Assembly (NCBI GenBank): GCA_035487355.1
Contig: DATHMF010000006.1
Span: 62,001 to 126,000 of the forward strand
Origin: Terriglobales bacterium
Lineage (GTDB): Bacteria > Acidobacteriota > Terriglobia > Terriglobales > Acidobacteriaceae
Length of the DNA: 64,000 nucleotides
Direction of reading: 5' to 3'
The notes under the pieces were generated by a model. The model was not told the origin of the DNA and searched no databases. It was given only the letters and a program-made list of their open reading frames with translations. Made by a program: the position numbers and the translations under genes. Positions 1 through 9,700 of this stretch are shown one piece after another. Positions within the stretch are counted from its first letter, which is position 1. Every line of letters begins with the position of its first letter.

Positions 1-7
1 CAGCATC

Positions 8-769
8 GTGCCGGATACGTATGACCAGCCCTACGGGTTACTCAAGACTAAAGACCGGAGCGGACACTCCAAACCCTACCATCCTCCTCTTCATCCTACG
101 ACCATTCAGCATAAGAACGTTCTCATGGCCCTGCTCGACCTGGATCCATCACGGGAGAAGGAGAGTGAAAGTTTTGCCACCAACATCCTGTTGCCAGTCC
201 AGGCAGACCGGCTCATGTTGGATGATAAAAGTTTGCCTGCAGGTGAAATTTTCGAAAAGCCGGCACGGCTGAATTCTGTTATCGGTGTGCGGGAAGGGAA
301 TGCCTGCTTCGTGGCCCGCGCCTTTCATGCTGACGGCGCGGATGAACAAGAAGCGGCCTTCGTCGCCGAAGCTGACCAAGCAGGATTGCAGAAGGGCGTT
401 GGACGCTACACAATTTACCATTATCGCGGCAAGTCGAGAGTCCTGACCGATAAACATGTCCGCGTTGGAGTGCTCTTGCTGGCTGATTCATGCACCAGCG
501 ATGACCGCCTGCGAGAACTTATGCAGGAGCTGCACGATGCGCGTGTGGAAGATAAAACTTCAGGCAAATCCGGATCACGGCTTTGGGATGTCAAAATCAA
601 AATACGGGATGTGATTTTGGAGGCCAAGCGCGACTTGGACGCCCGCACCACGCTGCTTCGCAGCATCAACGGGCATGAGCCGCAAAATCCGAATCTTGCC
701 GTCAACGGCAGGGTTGAAGACTTTTCCGGAGAACGCCAGCCTGTGTCGTCGGGGTTGAAGCAGCCTTAG
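8..769 (+). CDS. Hypothetical protein, possibly 5'-truncated by the window edge
   Basis: Open reading frame of about 253 residues from a GTG at position 8. The frame stays open to the left edge, so the true start may lie outside the window. I recognise no family. The visible protein is soluble, with no signal peptide or membrane segment. It has a middle part rich in short strands (residues about 60-160) and a charged helical C-terminal half with many Arg, Asp and Glu. It converges tail-to-tail with the next gene and overlaps it by 4 bases at the stop codons. Compositional look and length support a real gene, but no function can be assigned. Confidence 0.5.
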   Translation: MPDTYDQPYGLLKTKDRSGHSKPYHPPLHPTTIQHKNVLMALLDLDPSREKESESFATNILLPVQADRLMLDDKSLPAGEIFEKPARLNSVIGVREGNACFVARAFHADGADEQEAAFVAEADQAGLQKGVGRYTIYHYRGKSRVLTDKHVRVGVLLLADSCTSDDRLRELMQELHDARVEDKTSGKSGSRLWDVKIKIRDVILEAKRDLDARTTLLRSINGHEPQNPNLAVNGRVEDFSGERQPVSSGLKQP

Positions 770-3591
770 CGCAGCGTATGCCGCACTGGCGGTATGGGCC
801 GTGATTTCATGCGGTCTGCCCACAAAATCTTGTTGAGCAGCGCTGTATCCACAGCATCGGCATGAGAGAAATCCATCGCCATAGATTCCTTTGCGCCCGG
901 AGCATTTGGTGGATTCACTTCAAACACGCGGCCATTTTTCAGGTTGCTCCTGTCCGCATCAAACGGCGGTTGGTTCCCTGCTCCCGAGAATAACGCAGCC
1001 ATATTGGCGGCGTGCGCATCGTTATTGTTCATAGGAGGCGCTCCCAGCAGTGTCTCCATGGTGCGAACCATGTTCACCGTCGTATAGAAACTGTGATCAA
1101 TAAAGGGCTGGCCTGCGTCGCTCGGCCGCGGCGAGTATTTGCTGATCACAAGAGCGATGCTGCGGTGGGCATCAACGTGGTCGGGGCCGTCTTGGGCGTC
1201 ATCTTCCACGATAAAGATCGCGGTGTTATCCCAATATGGGCTGTGTGAGACCGCTTCCACCAACCGGCCAACCGCCAGATCATTATCTGCGATGGAAGCC
1301 GTCGGCTTCGGGTTATCGGGTTTTGTGCCTGCCGTGTGATCGTTGGGAAAACGCAAGAGAGTGAACTGTGGAAGCGCGTCTTTTCCTGTGCGTTTGCGTT
1401 GCTGAACAAAACGCTGAAATTCATTCAGGAATTCATCGGCCCGCAGTTGATCAGGGTATTTGATATTAAAGTCGGCAAAACGCGGATCGAAATGCCCACG
1501 AAGTTCAGGCTTGGTGGCAATGTCGCGGGAAAGAATGGGAATATCCCACGGCCACGGGCTGGGGCCGCCATGCGGCTCTCCCAGGTAGTTAGGCAGCGGT
1601 TCGCCTTTGTGAATCACGGGCTTGGGGCAGGTGTCGCCCTCTGCCAGCGGCGTGCCTTGCGTCGGAGACTGCACTGCAGCTTTGACATTGCACCACTTGG
1701 AAGCAACGAACTCGCCATAGTGCCGGTAACTGATGCCGTGCCGGGCAAAGTTGCCCCACAGATAACCGGTGCTGGGCTCATCCACATCAGAGATACCTTC
1801 TTCAAGAGGATACCCATTGGCCACAATCCCTTCGTAGTCATAGGTGCGCTCTAAGCTGCGGTAGCCGATCTCCCAGGTCTTTTCCGTGTATTCGGTGGTG
1901 ATGGCAGCCGTGGACCAAACGTGTCCGTCGCCGGAGACTTCGCCGCTATCATAAAAATTATCCAGAACGCCGAATTGCCGTGCCAGCTTGTGCTCATTGG
2001 GGGTAATTTCCTGGCCGTACATGGTGAGTGAAGGATCGGCATCACCTGCACCAAGGTCGCCCAGGATCTGGTCGAATGTGCGGTTCTCCTTGATGATGTA
2101 AATAATGTGGCGGATGGGATTACCGCCGGCGGTGAACGCGATCTTATCTGCGTTGCCGCGCATCAGGTTACTCTCTATCACCTGGCCCGTAAGCTCAGCC
2201 AAATTAGATTGTGTCTCTGCGATGTTTACCCGCGCCAAAGAGCCATGCAACAAGGTGCCGATGTATGTACGGCGCGGATCTTTCGGACGCAAGCGTGAAG
2301 ACATATTGTTCGGCCCCGTGCCTGTGCCCTTGCCGGTGGTGATGAACAATTCGCCATTGTGCACCGTCAAAGCGGTGGGATACCACTCGGTGGGAATGAA
2401 GCCGTCGGGTAGCAGTGGCGCACCACCCTGGGAAAGTTCCTTTAGATCAAAGACCGCAACTGCATCCAGGCTGGCGCAAGCGGCGTAGATAAACCTGCCA
2501 TCTTTGCTTTGTGCCAGACCGATCGGATAACTGCCTCCATACTCCTGGCCGGGAAGTTTGGCAGCCAAGTACCCCACCACCCCTCCTCCTTCCCTTGTAT
2601 CCAAGACTGCGATCCGATCGGAATTAGCCAAAGCGACATAAAGCCAGGGGCCAACCGACTCGGGAGCAAGAAGCATCGCCGTCGGATGTGAGCCAGGATC
2701 TGTCTTCTCCTTAGGTGGCAACAGCGGGATGAAGCGTACTTTTCCCGAAGCCAAATCAAGCTTGGCAACGCTTGAGGCATTCCACAAGCTGATGTAGCCC
2801 GTCTTCCCATCAGGCATTACGACTGCAGCGTAGGGATACTCGGCGGGAATCACATCGTGCTGGCTGAGGTCGAAGCGCTGCACTACCTTGCCGCTTTCTA
2901 CGTCGAGCAACACGGCATCATCGGAAAGGTTGTCGGCTACCAGAAGCATTTCCTTCCCTTGCGATTCAACGACTGCCAGCCCGCTAGGATAAGCCGCTGC
3001 GACGTCGCTGGGATGCTCCGGGTCCTTCGCCGTAGGGCGCTTGCCGCCCTCAAAGGGCCGTGACGGAATCGGCAACACCTTCAGCGGCGTAATCTTCCCT
3101 TCGGCAAAACTATAGACTGCAATTCCATTCCCGGTATCATCCTTCTTCTTTTTTCCCTCAGGATCGGTAATGGAACCGAGCGACGCATAAAGCTTGCTGC
3201 CGTCTTTGCTGAATGCCAGACCTTCAAAATAACTCTGGTGCGCATGCAGTCCCAGGCGTGCATCGGGAAAATCCGTTATCTGATTATTTTGCAGGTCAAG
3301 CACCGCAATAGACTGCTGAAAGTTCGACTCTGCCGTGCCGTAGCCGGCGTTCAGTACCGCAAGAAAGTGCTGGTCGGGACTCAAAGCCACCGTGACCGGA
3401 AAGCTGTTTAGCTTTTGCGGTTGTCCAGGCACAGGCTCGATCAGTTGCTTGCTTGAAGACAGCCAGATTAGCTGGCGGGCGGGACCAAAAGCCAGCAGAG
3501 CGGGAAGAGTGGCCCAAAGTAGCGCCGCTACAACAAAAAGAAGACGTCGTGGTTTCATTTTTTGTTTATGCTCAGGGAAAGAATGGGTCAT
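766..3591 (-). CDS. Exported beta-propeller plus phosphoesterase (AcpA/phospholipase C-like) protein
   Basis: 941 residues. A basic N-terminus and a hydrophobic stretch (about residues 15-35) indicate a signal peptide or anchor. Residues about 50-470 look like a YVTN/YncE-type beta-propeller, with repeats such as LAVLNAGYG, LYVALANSDRIAVLD and YPIGLAQSKDGRFIYAA. Residues about 490-930 carry the phosphoesterase motif IIYIIKENRTFDQILGDLG, followed by SGEVSGDGHVWS, HDxxAGTKPDNP and IFIVEDDAQDGPDHVDAHR. These are typical of the phospholipase C/acid phosphatase superfamily within the alkaline-phosphatase fold. Fusions of this layout are common in Acidobacteriota. The likely role is periplasmic or secreted phosphate-ester hydrolysis; the substrate is unknown. 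The ATG at 3591 lacks a clear ribosome binding site, and an internal Met at residue 12 is an alternative start. Confidence 0.85.
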   Translation of the reverse strand: MTHSFPEHKQKMKPRRLLFVVAALLWATLPALLAFGPARQLIWLSSSKQLIEPVPGQPQKLNSFPVTVALSPDQHFLAVLNAGYGTAESNFQQSIAVLDLQNNQITDFPDARLGLHAHQSYFEGLAFSKDGSKLYASLGSITDPEGKKKKDDTGNGIAVYSFAEGKITPLKVLPIPSRPFEGGKRPTAKDPEHPSDVAAAYPSGLAVVESQGKEMLLVADNLSDDAVLLDVESGKVVQRFDLSQHDVIPAEYPYAAVVMPDGKTGYISLWNASSVAKLDLASGKVRFIPLLPPKEKTDPGSHPTAMLLAPESVGPWLYVALANSDRIAVLDTREGGGVVGYLAAKLPGQEYGGSYPIGLAQSKDGRFIYAACASLDAVAVFDLKELSQGGAPLLPDGFIPTEWYPTALTVHNGELFITTGKGTGTGPNNMSSRLRPKDPRRTYIGTLLHGSLARVNIAETQSNLAELTGQVIESNLMRGNADKIAFTAGGNPIRHIIYIIKENRTFDQILGDLGAGDADPSLTMYGQEITPNEHKLARQFGVLDNFYDSGEVSGDGHVWSTAAITTEYTEKTWEIGYRSLERTYDYEGIVANGYPLEEGISDVDEPSTGYLWGNFARHGISYRHYGEFVASKWCNVKAAVQSPTQGTPLAEGDTCPKPVIHKGEPLPNYLGEPHGGPSPWPWDIPILSRDIATKPELRGHFDPRFADFNIKYPDQLRADEFLNEFQRFVQQRKRTGKDALPQFTLLRFPNDHTAGTKPDNPKPTASIADNDLAVGRLVEAVSHSPYWDNTAIFIVEDDAQDGPDHVDAHRSIALVISKYSPRPSDAGQPFIDHSFYTTVNMVRTMETLLGAPPMNNNDAHAANMAALFSGAGNQPPFDADRSNLKNGRVFEVNPPNAPGAKESMAMDFSHADAVDTALLNKILWADRMKSRPIPPVRHTLR

Positions 3592-3755
3592 GGTTATTTT
3601 TGAAGGGCATACTAGATTATCAAAGGACAGGTCCGACTTCAGGCCTGCTTTTCATTCTTAATCTTCTCGTGTTAAAGCCTTATGAATTTTCTTTAACAAG
3701 GCTGTGGAAAACAATCAATATTGGTCTTCTCCGGCTTGCGTGCATCTAACCCGGT

Positions 3756-3761
3756 TATAAT
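3756..3761 (+). promoter_or_regulatory. Putative -10 box of the propeller lipoprotein gene
   Basis: A perfect TATAAT lies 38 bases before the ATG at 3800. No good -35 box is visible at standard spacing. Transcription from here would begin near 3768, which excludes the longer TTG-start frame at 3761 and supports the start at 3800. Confidence 0.45.
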
Positions 3762-3799
3762 TGGCCAACCCTAACATCTGGTCCAAGAGGGGATTTGCA

Positions 3800-4903
3800 A
3801 TGCTATTTGTGAAGAAGGGCATTCGGTTTCTGGGTTTCTTTTCATTCGTTTGGCTGCTGACAAGCTGTGGCACACTTACCAACACTCCCCGCTTTGCTAT
3901 GGTGCTGGACAACCCAAGTACAACAAGTGGAAGCGCCAGCGCTGGAACAGTTTCTGTTTTCTCCGTGATTAAGAGCACGGGAGTGCTGTCACCCATAGGA
4001 TCGTCAGTTCAAACCGGAAAAAACCCCACTGCTATAACTTCAGACCTGCACGGCCGGCTGCTCTATGTGGCGAATACCAGCGATGGAAGTGTTTCCGCTT
4101 ATGGCATTAACCGCACTACGGGAAATATTTCCAGCTCGCCGAATTCGCCCTTTGCGACCGGCACCAATCCCATCAGCCTGGTTATTGACGCGAAGACACG
4201 TTTTCTATTTGTGGCCAATCAAGGATCCAATACAATCAGCACCTTCAAAATTAACCAGACAGACGCATCGTTGAAGCCAGTTTCCGGCGCGCCCTTCGGG
4301 GCATCGGGCTCCCCACTGAGCCTGGCCGTCGCTCCATCGGACAAGTTTTTATACGCAGCCTTAGGCACTTCGGGAATTGGGGTGTTCAGCATAAATTCCG
4401 CGGGTGCATTGACGCTGGTGAGCCAGCAGGCTCCCCCGGCTACGATCACTAGCGCCAGCAGCCTCGTCCTCAGCCCGAACGGCAAATTTCTCTACGTGGT
4501 TGATGGCGTTAAAACGGTCTCCGCATACACTGTGGACGCGGCCACCGGTAATCTCACCCTAATTGGCTCACCCTCTGTCACCGGGGCCCAGCCTGGTGCT
4601 GTTGTGGTAGATCCCCTGGGACGTTATGTTTATACGGCCAACCAGGGTTCCAGTGACATCTCGGCCTTTACGATCAATGCAGATGGCTCGCTCACAGAGA
4701 TCAGTGGCTCCCCTTTTGTAACCGGGACCCAGCCGCTGGGGATCACGGTTGATCCCTCCAGCCGCTTTGTTTATACCGCGAATGATGCAGACCAGAGTGT
4801 ATCGGTCTTTGCTATCAACGGAACCACCACCCCGGGCGCACTTGGTGCTGAGGAGGCATCCGCGACCGGGGCCCCTGCGCAATCGGTGACCATAACGCGG
4901 TAG
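3800..4903 (+). CDS. Beta-propeller (YVTN/lactonase-like) lipoprotein
   Basis: 367 residues. The ATG at 3800 is preceded by a strong AAGAGGGG ribosome binding site and a TATAAT box. The N-terminus (MLFVKKGIRFLGF) is a signal peptide ending in the lipobox LLTSCG, so Cys23 should be lipidated. The rest is a run of roughly seven similar blades of about 45 residues, with phrases like GRLLYVANTSDGSVSAYGI, RFLFVANQGSNTISTFKI and GRYVYTANQGSSDISAFTI. This is the YVTN/6-phosphogluconolactonase-like seven-bladed propeller. In Acidobacteriota such proteins are numerous surface or periplasmic lipoproteins. No catalytic residues of true lactonases can be verified, so a binding or structural role is equally likely. 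Confidence 0.85.
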   Translation: MLFVKKGIRFLGFFSFVWLLTSCGTLTNTPRFAMVLDNPSTTSGSASAGTVSVFSVIKSTGVLSPIGSSVQTGKNPTAITSDLHGRLLYVANTSDGSVSAYGINRTTGNISSSPNSPFATGTNPISLVIDAKTRFLFVANQGSNTISTFKINQTDASLKPVSGAPFGASGSPLSLAVAPSDKFLYAALGTSGIGVFSINSAGALTLVSQQAPPATITSASSLVLSPNGKFLYVVDGVKTVSAYTVDAATGNLTLIGSPSVTGAQPGAVVVDPLGRYVYTANQGSSDISAFTINADGSLTEISGSPFVTGTQPLGITVDPSSRFVYTANDADQSVSVFAINGTTTPGALGAEEASATGAPAQSVTITR

Positions 4904-5380
4904 GACAAAGGACGTTGTTTACCCTTTAATAATATTCTTCTCCTAAGTTTTGGCCCTGGAATAACCGGCATTGAGTCTCTCCTACCCCCACTTGCAGCAA
5001 GTGATTCTGAACTGCTGAAAGCAGCGTTATCATCCTGTATTTATTGAAGAATGTCGCTGTCGCAGTGGGGTACTTGCTGAGGTGGTCCGGCGTCGTCCGC
5101 AGTATTTACTACATAGATATCAGACGCGAACCGTTTTTGAGGAATGCTTTTAGCAATTTTTCAAAGAGCGTTCCAGGTCTCCGCAGCCAAAGCTGGACTC
5201 GCCGCCACCCCATCGCGCGGAAACACGACGCGCTCTGGGGACCCCGGTGTTGGAAGACCCAATATACTCGCGCTGCGCTGACGCTTATCCGGCGCTCGCT
5301 TCGCGGGGAGGGCCCGCATCCTGAGATGCCGGACACACTTCCAAGACGATCATAAGCCATGCTTTCCCGGTAGTCAGCGT

Positions 5381-5401
5381 TTTGATATCACAATGGGACC
5401 A
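5381..5401 (-). repeat. 21-bp dispersed motif, copy 1
   Basis: Read on the minus strand this is TGGTCCCATTGTGATATCAAA. It matches 20 of 21 bases of a plus-strand copy at 37942-37962. Both copies are intergenic and each sits just downstream of a plus-strand gene for an exported protein. Confidence 0.6.
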
Positions 5402-5406
5402 TGTGT

Positions 5407-5436
5407 AGTCCTCAGTCGTTAGTCCTCAGTCCTCAG
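5407..5436. repeat. Short degenerate tandem repeat, AGTCCTCAGTC-type
   Basis: Three imperfect copies of AGTCCTCAGT lie head to tail. It is a simple-sequence array in the spacer before marC, with no coding content. Confidence 0.6.
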
Positions 5437-5479
5437 GGACAGGGCGATTTTTTGAACGAGTGCCCAATATGTTCCGCGG

Positions 5480-6142
5480 CTATTGGACATGCAGTGGCAC
5501 TGATGCCAGCAGCGCGCTGACCCCGTTCCACAGAATCTGTACTCCGATGCAAACCAGCAGAAACGAAGAAAGGCGCAGGATCACGCTCATCGCCGTCGCT
5601 CCCAGGAGTTGCGCCATCCGGTCGGCGAATGCATAGCACAGGAAAATGCTGAGTGCGATCACGAGCGATGCAATGAGCGCAGCCACGATGGCCATAACGT
5701 TAACCCCGGAGCGGTGGGCTGCGTTGGCGCCCAGCGTGACGGCTACTGAAATCGAACCTGGACCAACGGTCAGCGGCAGGGTCAAGGGATAAAACGCATG
5801 GCGGACCGCGTCCTGGGGTTGCATGCTTCGGTGCACTTCGCTGCGCTCTTCTTCGTCCCGCCGCTTCAGCATCGTCCACCCGGTTGAGATGACGATCAGC
5901 CCGCCGCCCACTTGAACGACCGGCAGTGAAATCCCAAAAAAGGCGAGGATGTGCGCTCCGATAAGGTAGGAGCCAATCAGCAGAAAAAAGCTGTTCACAG
6001 CAATGTACCGGGCCAGCGCTCTTCGCGCTCCGGGTGAATATTCTCGCGTCAGCGCCAGAAAGATCGGGCTCGCTCCCAGGGGATTCACGATGGGAAAGAG
6101 TGCGCTCAGAATCAGTAATAGGGTTTTTGCGGCTTCTAACAC
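5480..6142 (-). CDS. marC: MarC family integral membrane protein
   Basis: 220 residues, the usual length of the MarC/UPF0056 (NAAT) family. About six hydrophobic segments are visible. Family features include the N-terminal FPIVNPLGASPIFLALT stretch after the first membrane segment and the central FYPLTLPLTVGPGSISV segment, both typical of MarC proteins. It is an inner-membrane protein. Despite the historic name (multiple antibiotic resistance) the family's transport function is unsettled; amino-acid transport has been reported for an archaeal member. It stands alone on the minus strand. Confidence 0.9.
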   Translation of the reverse strand: MLEAAKTLLLILSALFPIVNPLGASPIFLALTREYSPGARRALARYIAVNSFFLLIGSYLIGAHILAFFGISLPVVQVGGGLIVISTGWTMLKRRDEEERSEVHRSMQPQDAVRHAFYPLTLPLTVGPGSISVAVTLGANAAHRSGVNVMAIVAALIASLVIALSIFLCYAFADRMAQLLGATAMSVILRLSSFLLVCIGVQILWNGVSALLASVPLHVQ

Positions 6143-6198
6143 TTAATTTCGCTTCTTTCGATTCGGTTGGACAAGCACAGGGACTAAAACCCGAATTG

Positions 6199-6378
6199 TC
6201 ATAGAGCACTAAACGCACGGCTCTTGACCAACTGCTGTTGCGCCCATCTCCAATCTTGGTCCCAATAGGCTGCGCTAATTAGCGCATCGTGAATCTGATC
6301 GGGGTTACCACTCGACAGGGCAGCAGCTATTTCCTCCCTGGTACGACGCCGAACTGGGACATAGTTTAATTCGCTCAT
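6199..6378 (-). CDS. Small 59-residue protein resembling a single HEAT-like repeat
   Basis: 59 codons from an ATG at 6378, preceded by a GAGGA-type ribosome binding site, to a TGA at 6199-6201. The protein begins MSELNYVPVRRRTREEIAAA and its centre reads ALISAAYWDQDWRWAQQQL. A hydrophobic helix followed by a D-x-D-W-R-W turn and a second helix is characteristic of HEAT-like repeats in small immunity-type or scaffold proteins. Those proteins are usually longer, so this is either a genuine mini-protein or a remnant. No partner gene (toxin or nuclease) is adjacent. Confidence 0.5.
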   Translation of the reverse strand: MSELNYVPVRRRTREEIAAALSSGNPDQIHDALISAAYWDQDWRWAQQQLVKSRAFSAL

Positions 6379-6470
6379 TCCGAGTCCTCATCTTTGGTTT
6401 GATAATCTTTCCTCGTTGTATATGGATAGCTTCTGTCAGTCTAGTGGAATGCACTGAGCTTTGACTAGAT

Positions 6471-6668
6471 TTACAGTCCTGCGCCTTCAAGGCTTTGTAA
6501 CTCTAACAGTAGCTTCTGACGACTCTTGCTGAGTTGCTCGGTAGCCAGCTTTCCACCTTTTAGAGTCAGTTCCCCGGTTGAAACGAGTTTTTGAATCCTT
6601 GGGGACTCACCCTCGAGTCTCTTGAGCATTCGCTTCAGATACGCGATTCTCGTGTTCTTCGATTGCAT
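6471..6668 (-). CDS. Small basic coiled-coil protein of unknown function
   Basis: 65 residues starting MQSKNTRIAYLKRMLKRLEG. It is rich in Lys, Arg, Leu and Glu with heptad-like spacing, predicting one or two amphipathic helices and no signal peptide or membrane segment. The ribosome binding site before the ATG at 6668 is weak. The amino-acid balance is more protein-like than most short frames here, so I list it as probable. I recognise no family. Confidence 0.4.
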   Translation of the reverse strand: MQSKNTRIAYLKRMLKRLEGESPRIQKLVSTGELTLKGGKLATEQLSKSRQKLLLELQSLEGAGL

Positions 6669-6725
6669 AATATTGCTGATATTTAGAAGGGGTAAGCAGT
6701 TTGCTCCTGACCACTTAAAAAATCT

Positions 6726-6752
6726 GGGGCCGGACTTTCACAGTCCGGCCCC
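6726..6752 (-). terminator. Intrinsic terminator of the Oar-like receptor gene
   Basis: A perfect 11-bp stem (GGGGCCGGACT / AGTCCGGCCCC) with a 5-base loop lies 21 bases after the minus-strand stop of the receptor gene. On that strand it is followed by ATTTTTTAAG. Stem strength and the U-tract make this a confident Rho-independent terminator. Confidence 0.9.
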
Positions 6753-6773
6753 GGGATTTTGAATGAGACGGGT

Positions 6774-9700
6774 CTAGAAGTTTATGTGGGCCCCTAACTG
6801 CAGAATGCGGGGGGCGTAAGTATCAGTTACTTGCCCCAGATTTTGAGCTGCGGCATTGGTGCCAACCCGGCTGAATTCCGTGTGGTTGAAGATGTTGAAG
6901 GCATCCACACTGAATTTCAGATTGACGCGATCTCCATAGATAGGTGTAGTTTTAGTCAGCGACAGGTCCATGTTGGTGCGGCCCGGACCGCGCAGAAGGT
7001 TGCGCGCGGCAGTTCCATACCCACTCGCAACCGCGCTACTGAACGATTTGGGATCGAAGAACAGCAACCCATGGTGCGGGTCCAAATAGCGAACCGGCCC
7101 GACCAGATTCGCATTGACCAGATTTCCGTCGCCTTCTCCGGAAGGTCCTGGAGTGCCATTCAGCTCCGGCAGCCCGGCGGTAATCGTAAGCGGGAATCCG
7201 GTACGCCAGGTGATGTTTGGATATAAGCTCCAGCCTTTCACCAAGGCCTTCGGTCCGCGGTTGAAGGGCAGGTCCCATCCGCCGCTGAAGGTCAGCACGT
7301 GGCGCAAATCGTAATCAGACGATCCACGGAAGATATGGGGCAGGAAGAATGGAACCTGGCTGTTGTTGTTGCGGAACCCTGAGGCATCGTCAATGCTGTG
7401 CGCCCAAGTGTAGCCGAAGGTGTAGTATACACTGCCCAAAATGGGCACCGAGGTTGGGTGCTGTCGCAATGACACTTGCAACGCGTTGTAGTTGGCATTG
7501 GCGACGTTCATGAATTGCGGCAAGAAGCCGAGACTGCCGTCCACGTTGCCGGGAGTTTCGTTCAGAATGCGGATTTTTATGCCTCTGCTTAAAGCCGCGG
7601 GGTCAAAGGGATTGATATCTTTCAGCCCGGTCAATCCGTGGGACGAGCTTCCCACATAGGCGGCTTCGGCGACCAATTTCCCGGCCAACTGATGTTCTAT
7701 GCTCAAGTTGTATTGATAGGTGTAGGGTGTGCGCAGATGTGGATCAACGAAGAATACACCACCACCACCGAAGGTGCCGACCGTGTTCGCGAAGTTCACG
7801 TTGTGATCCACGGGTTTCGAGGGAAACGGGTTCGTCGATCCAGTTGAGCCAAAAGGATCGGTTACAAAACCAAACGGCGCGGCAGTGCCGCTGGGATCTG
7901 AGTAACCGATGAAGGCGGTCGAAGCGAAAGGAAACTGGCCATTGAACTGGAAGTTATCTTCCGCTTTGAGCACGTCGTAGAACATACCTATTCCCCCGCG
8001 AATGCTGGTTTTCTGGTTATGGAACGGTTGCCAGGCAAAACCAAAGCGCGGAGCGAAATCGGTTTTGCGGGGATAGTTTGCTCCGGTGGGTGCTCCCTTA
8101 TCTCCGGGGAAAAGTACTCCGACAGGAGCATTGGGGAACACCGTAGACTGAAGGCCCGGAACAATAGAGAACGTCCGGCCCTTGGTATCCAACTTGGGGG
8201 TACTGCCCTCGTAACGCAGCCCCAGGGTAAGTACCAGGTTTCGGGCCACGTGCCATTCATCCTGCCCGAATATGTAAGTGGCTTTGGTACGAATGTTGGA
8301 AGGAGCAGCGGGCGCCTGGAAAAAGGAATCTGGCACACCTACCAGGAAATTGGCGAATTCATCGCCTGCCGCAAATGGAACCTTTCCATCGAGGGACGAC
8401 ACGAAATCAAAGTTACCGTTCACAAAGAAATCAAATACCTGGTTATCCTGAAAAGCGGAGAAGCTGCCGCCAAACTTCAGAGTGTGAGCTCCATGCGTCC
8501 AGGAAAAGGTATCGGAGTAGGAGAAAGTGTTGTCAATAAGAGTGGACGGTCCCTGAGGACTGAAGCCAACCGACAGAGCTGGAAAGGTCAGAAGAGAGGG
8601 ACCGGTTGGGTTGTCTGGCGTGATGTTGCTGCCAAAAGAACTGGGCGTGCCAAAGGTCTTTGGGGGCTTGGCCTGTAGCGTATCCCGGCGTTGGGCGGTC
8701 ATGCGAAACTCGTTCAGCATGGTGGGCGTCAAAATGCGCGTGTATGCAAGATTCAGGAATTGCCGGTGCGCATTGCCACTACTGACAAACTGAGGGCTGC
8801 CGGGTTGGGCAGTAGCCCCGCTACCGGAGACGCCCGCCAGCAGACCCAGATTCGGATTCTGCGACCTTCCCAGGGTTACGGTAAAGTGGTCTTTACTCGT
8901 AGCTTCAAAGTCGAACTTACCTGTGATCTCATCACGGTCGTCCCGCACTGGATTCTGAAAAGATATTGCTCCCAGCGGGAGTGTGGAAGTTGGAATCAAG
9001 CCTGCCTTGATGTAAGCCTTCGCCACTGGATCAAACTTGGTAGGGTCGATTATCGTGGGATCGCCGGGGTTCACTCCCTGCTTGGTGGGATCTGGCTGGA
9101 AAAACGGATTGGCCTGCAGAAAAGCTGCCACGGATGCCTGATTGGGAGAAGCAGAGAAGTCTCCAGCAAGCTCGCTTGGAGTCAATGTGCTGCCATTTGC
9201 AGGAGTAATCTGAATCTCGCGCTGTCCCTGATAGGCAACGAAGAAAAAGAGCTTGTCTTTCTTGATTGGCCCGCCCAAGGTGGCGCCGTACTGATTGCGC
9301 TTGAGAATGGGCCTTGGCTGCCCTAAGGCCTTATTGATAAACCTATTGGCGTTGTAAGCGTCATTGCGGTTGTATTCGAAGGCGGTGCCGTGAAATGCGT
9401 TTGTTCCGGACTTGGTTACGACTGTGACAATGCCGCCGCTGCTGCGTCCGTATTCAGCGGTAAAGTTGCTGGTAAGAACTTTAAATTCTTCGATCGCGTC
9501 GGGGTTGGGATTGTAGACAACCCCGTTATCCAGAAGATCATTATTGATTCCGCCGTCGAGCAGAAACGTATTCGAATCGTTGCGTCCGCCGTCTATGCTG
9601 AACCGGGTGTTTGCACTGGCGGCGCCAGCGTTCCCCGGGTTATCGGCGGGAGCGACACCAGGCTGCAATAGCACCAGGTCGAGGGCGTTGCGGCCATTCA

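Larger units (their letters stand above)
4904..5479. other. Gene-poor spacer with dispersed repeats
   Basis: 576 bases between the lipoprotein gene and marC. A 103-residue plus-strand frame at 5044-5355 has no ribosome binding site and an Arg/Ser/Pro-rich composition typical of a chance frame in GC-rich DNA. The only structure I see is two short repeats at 5381-5401 and 5407-5436, listed separately. Confidence 0.6.

Noticed and set aside
5044..5355. 103-residue plus-strand frame before marC
   Set aside because: No ribosome binding site, Arg/Ser/Pro-rich low-quality composition, and the opposite strand is equally open, as expected by chance.
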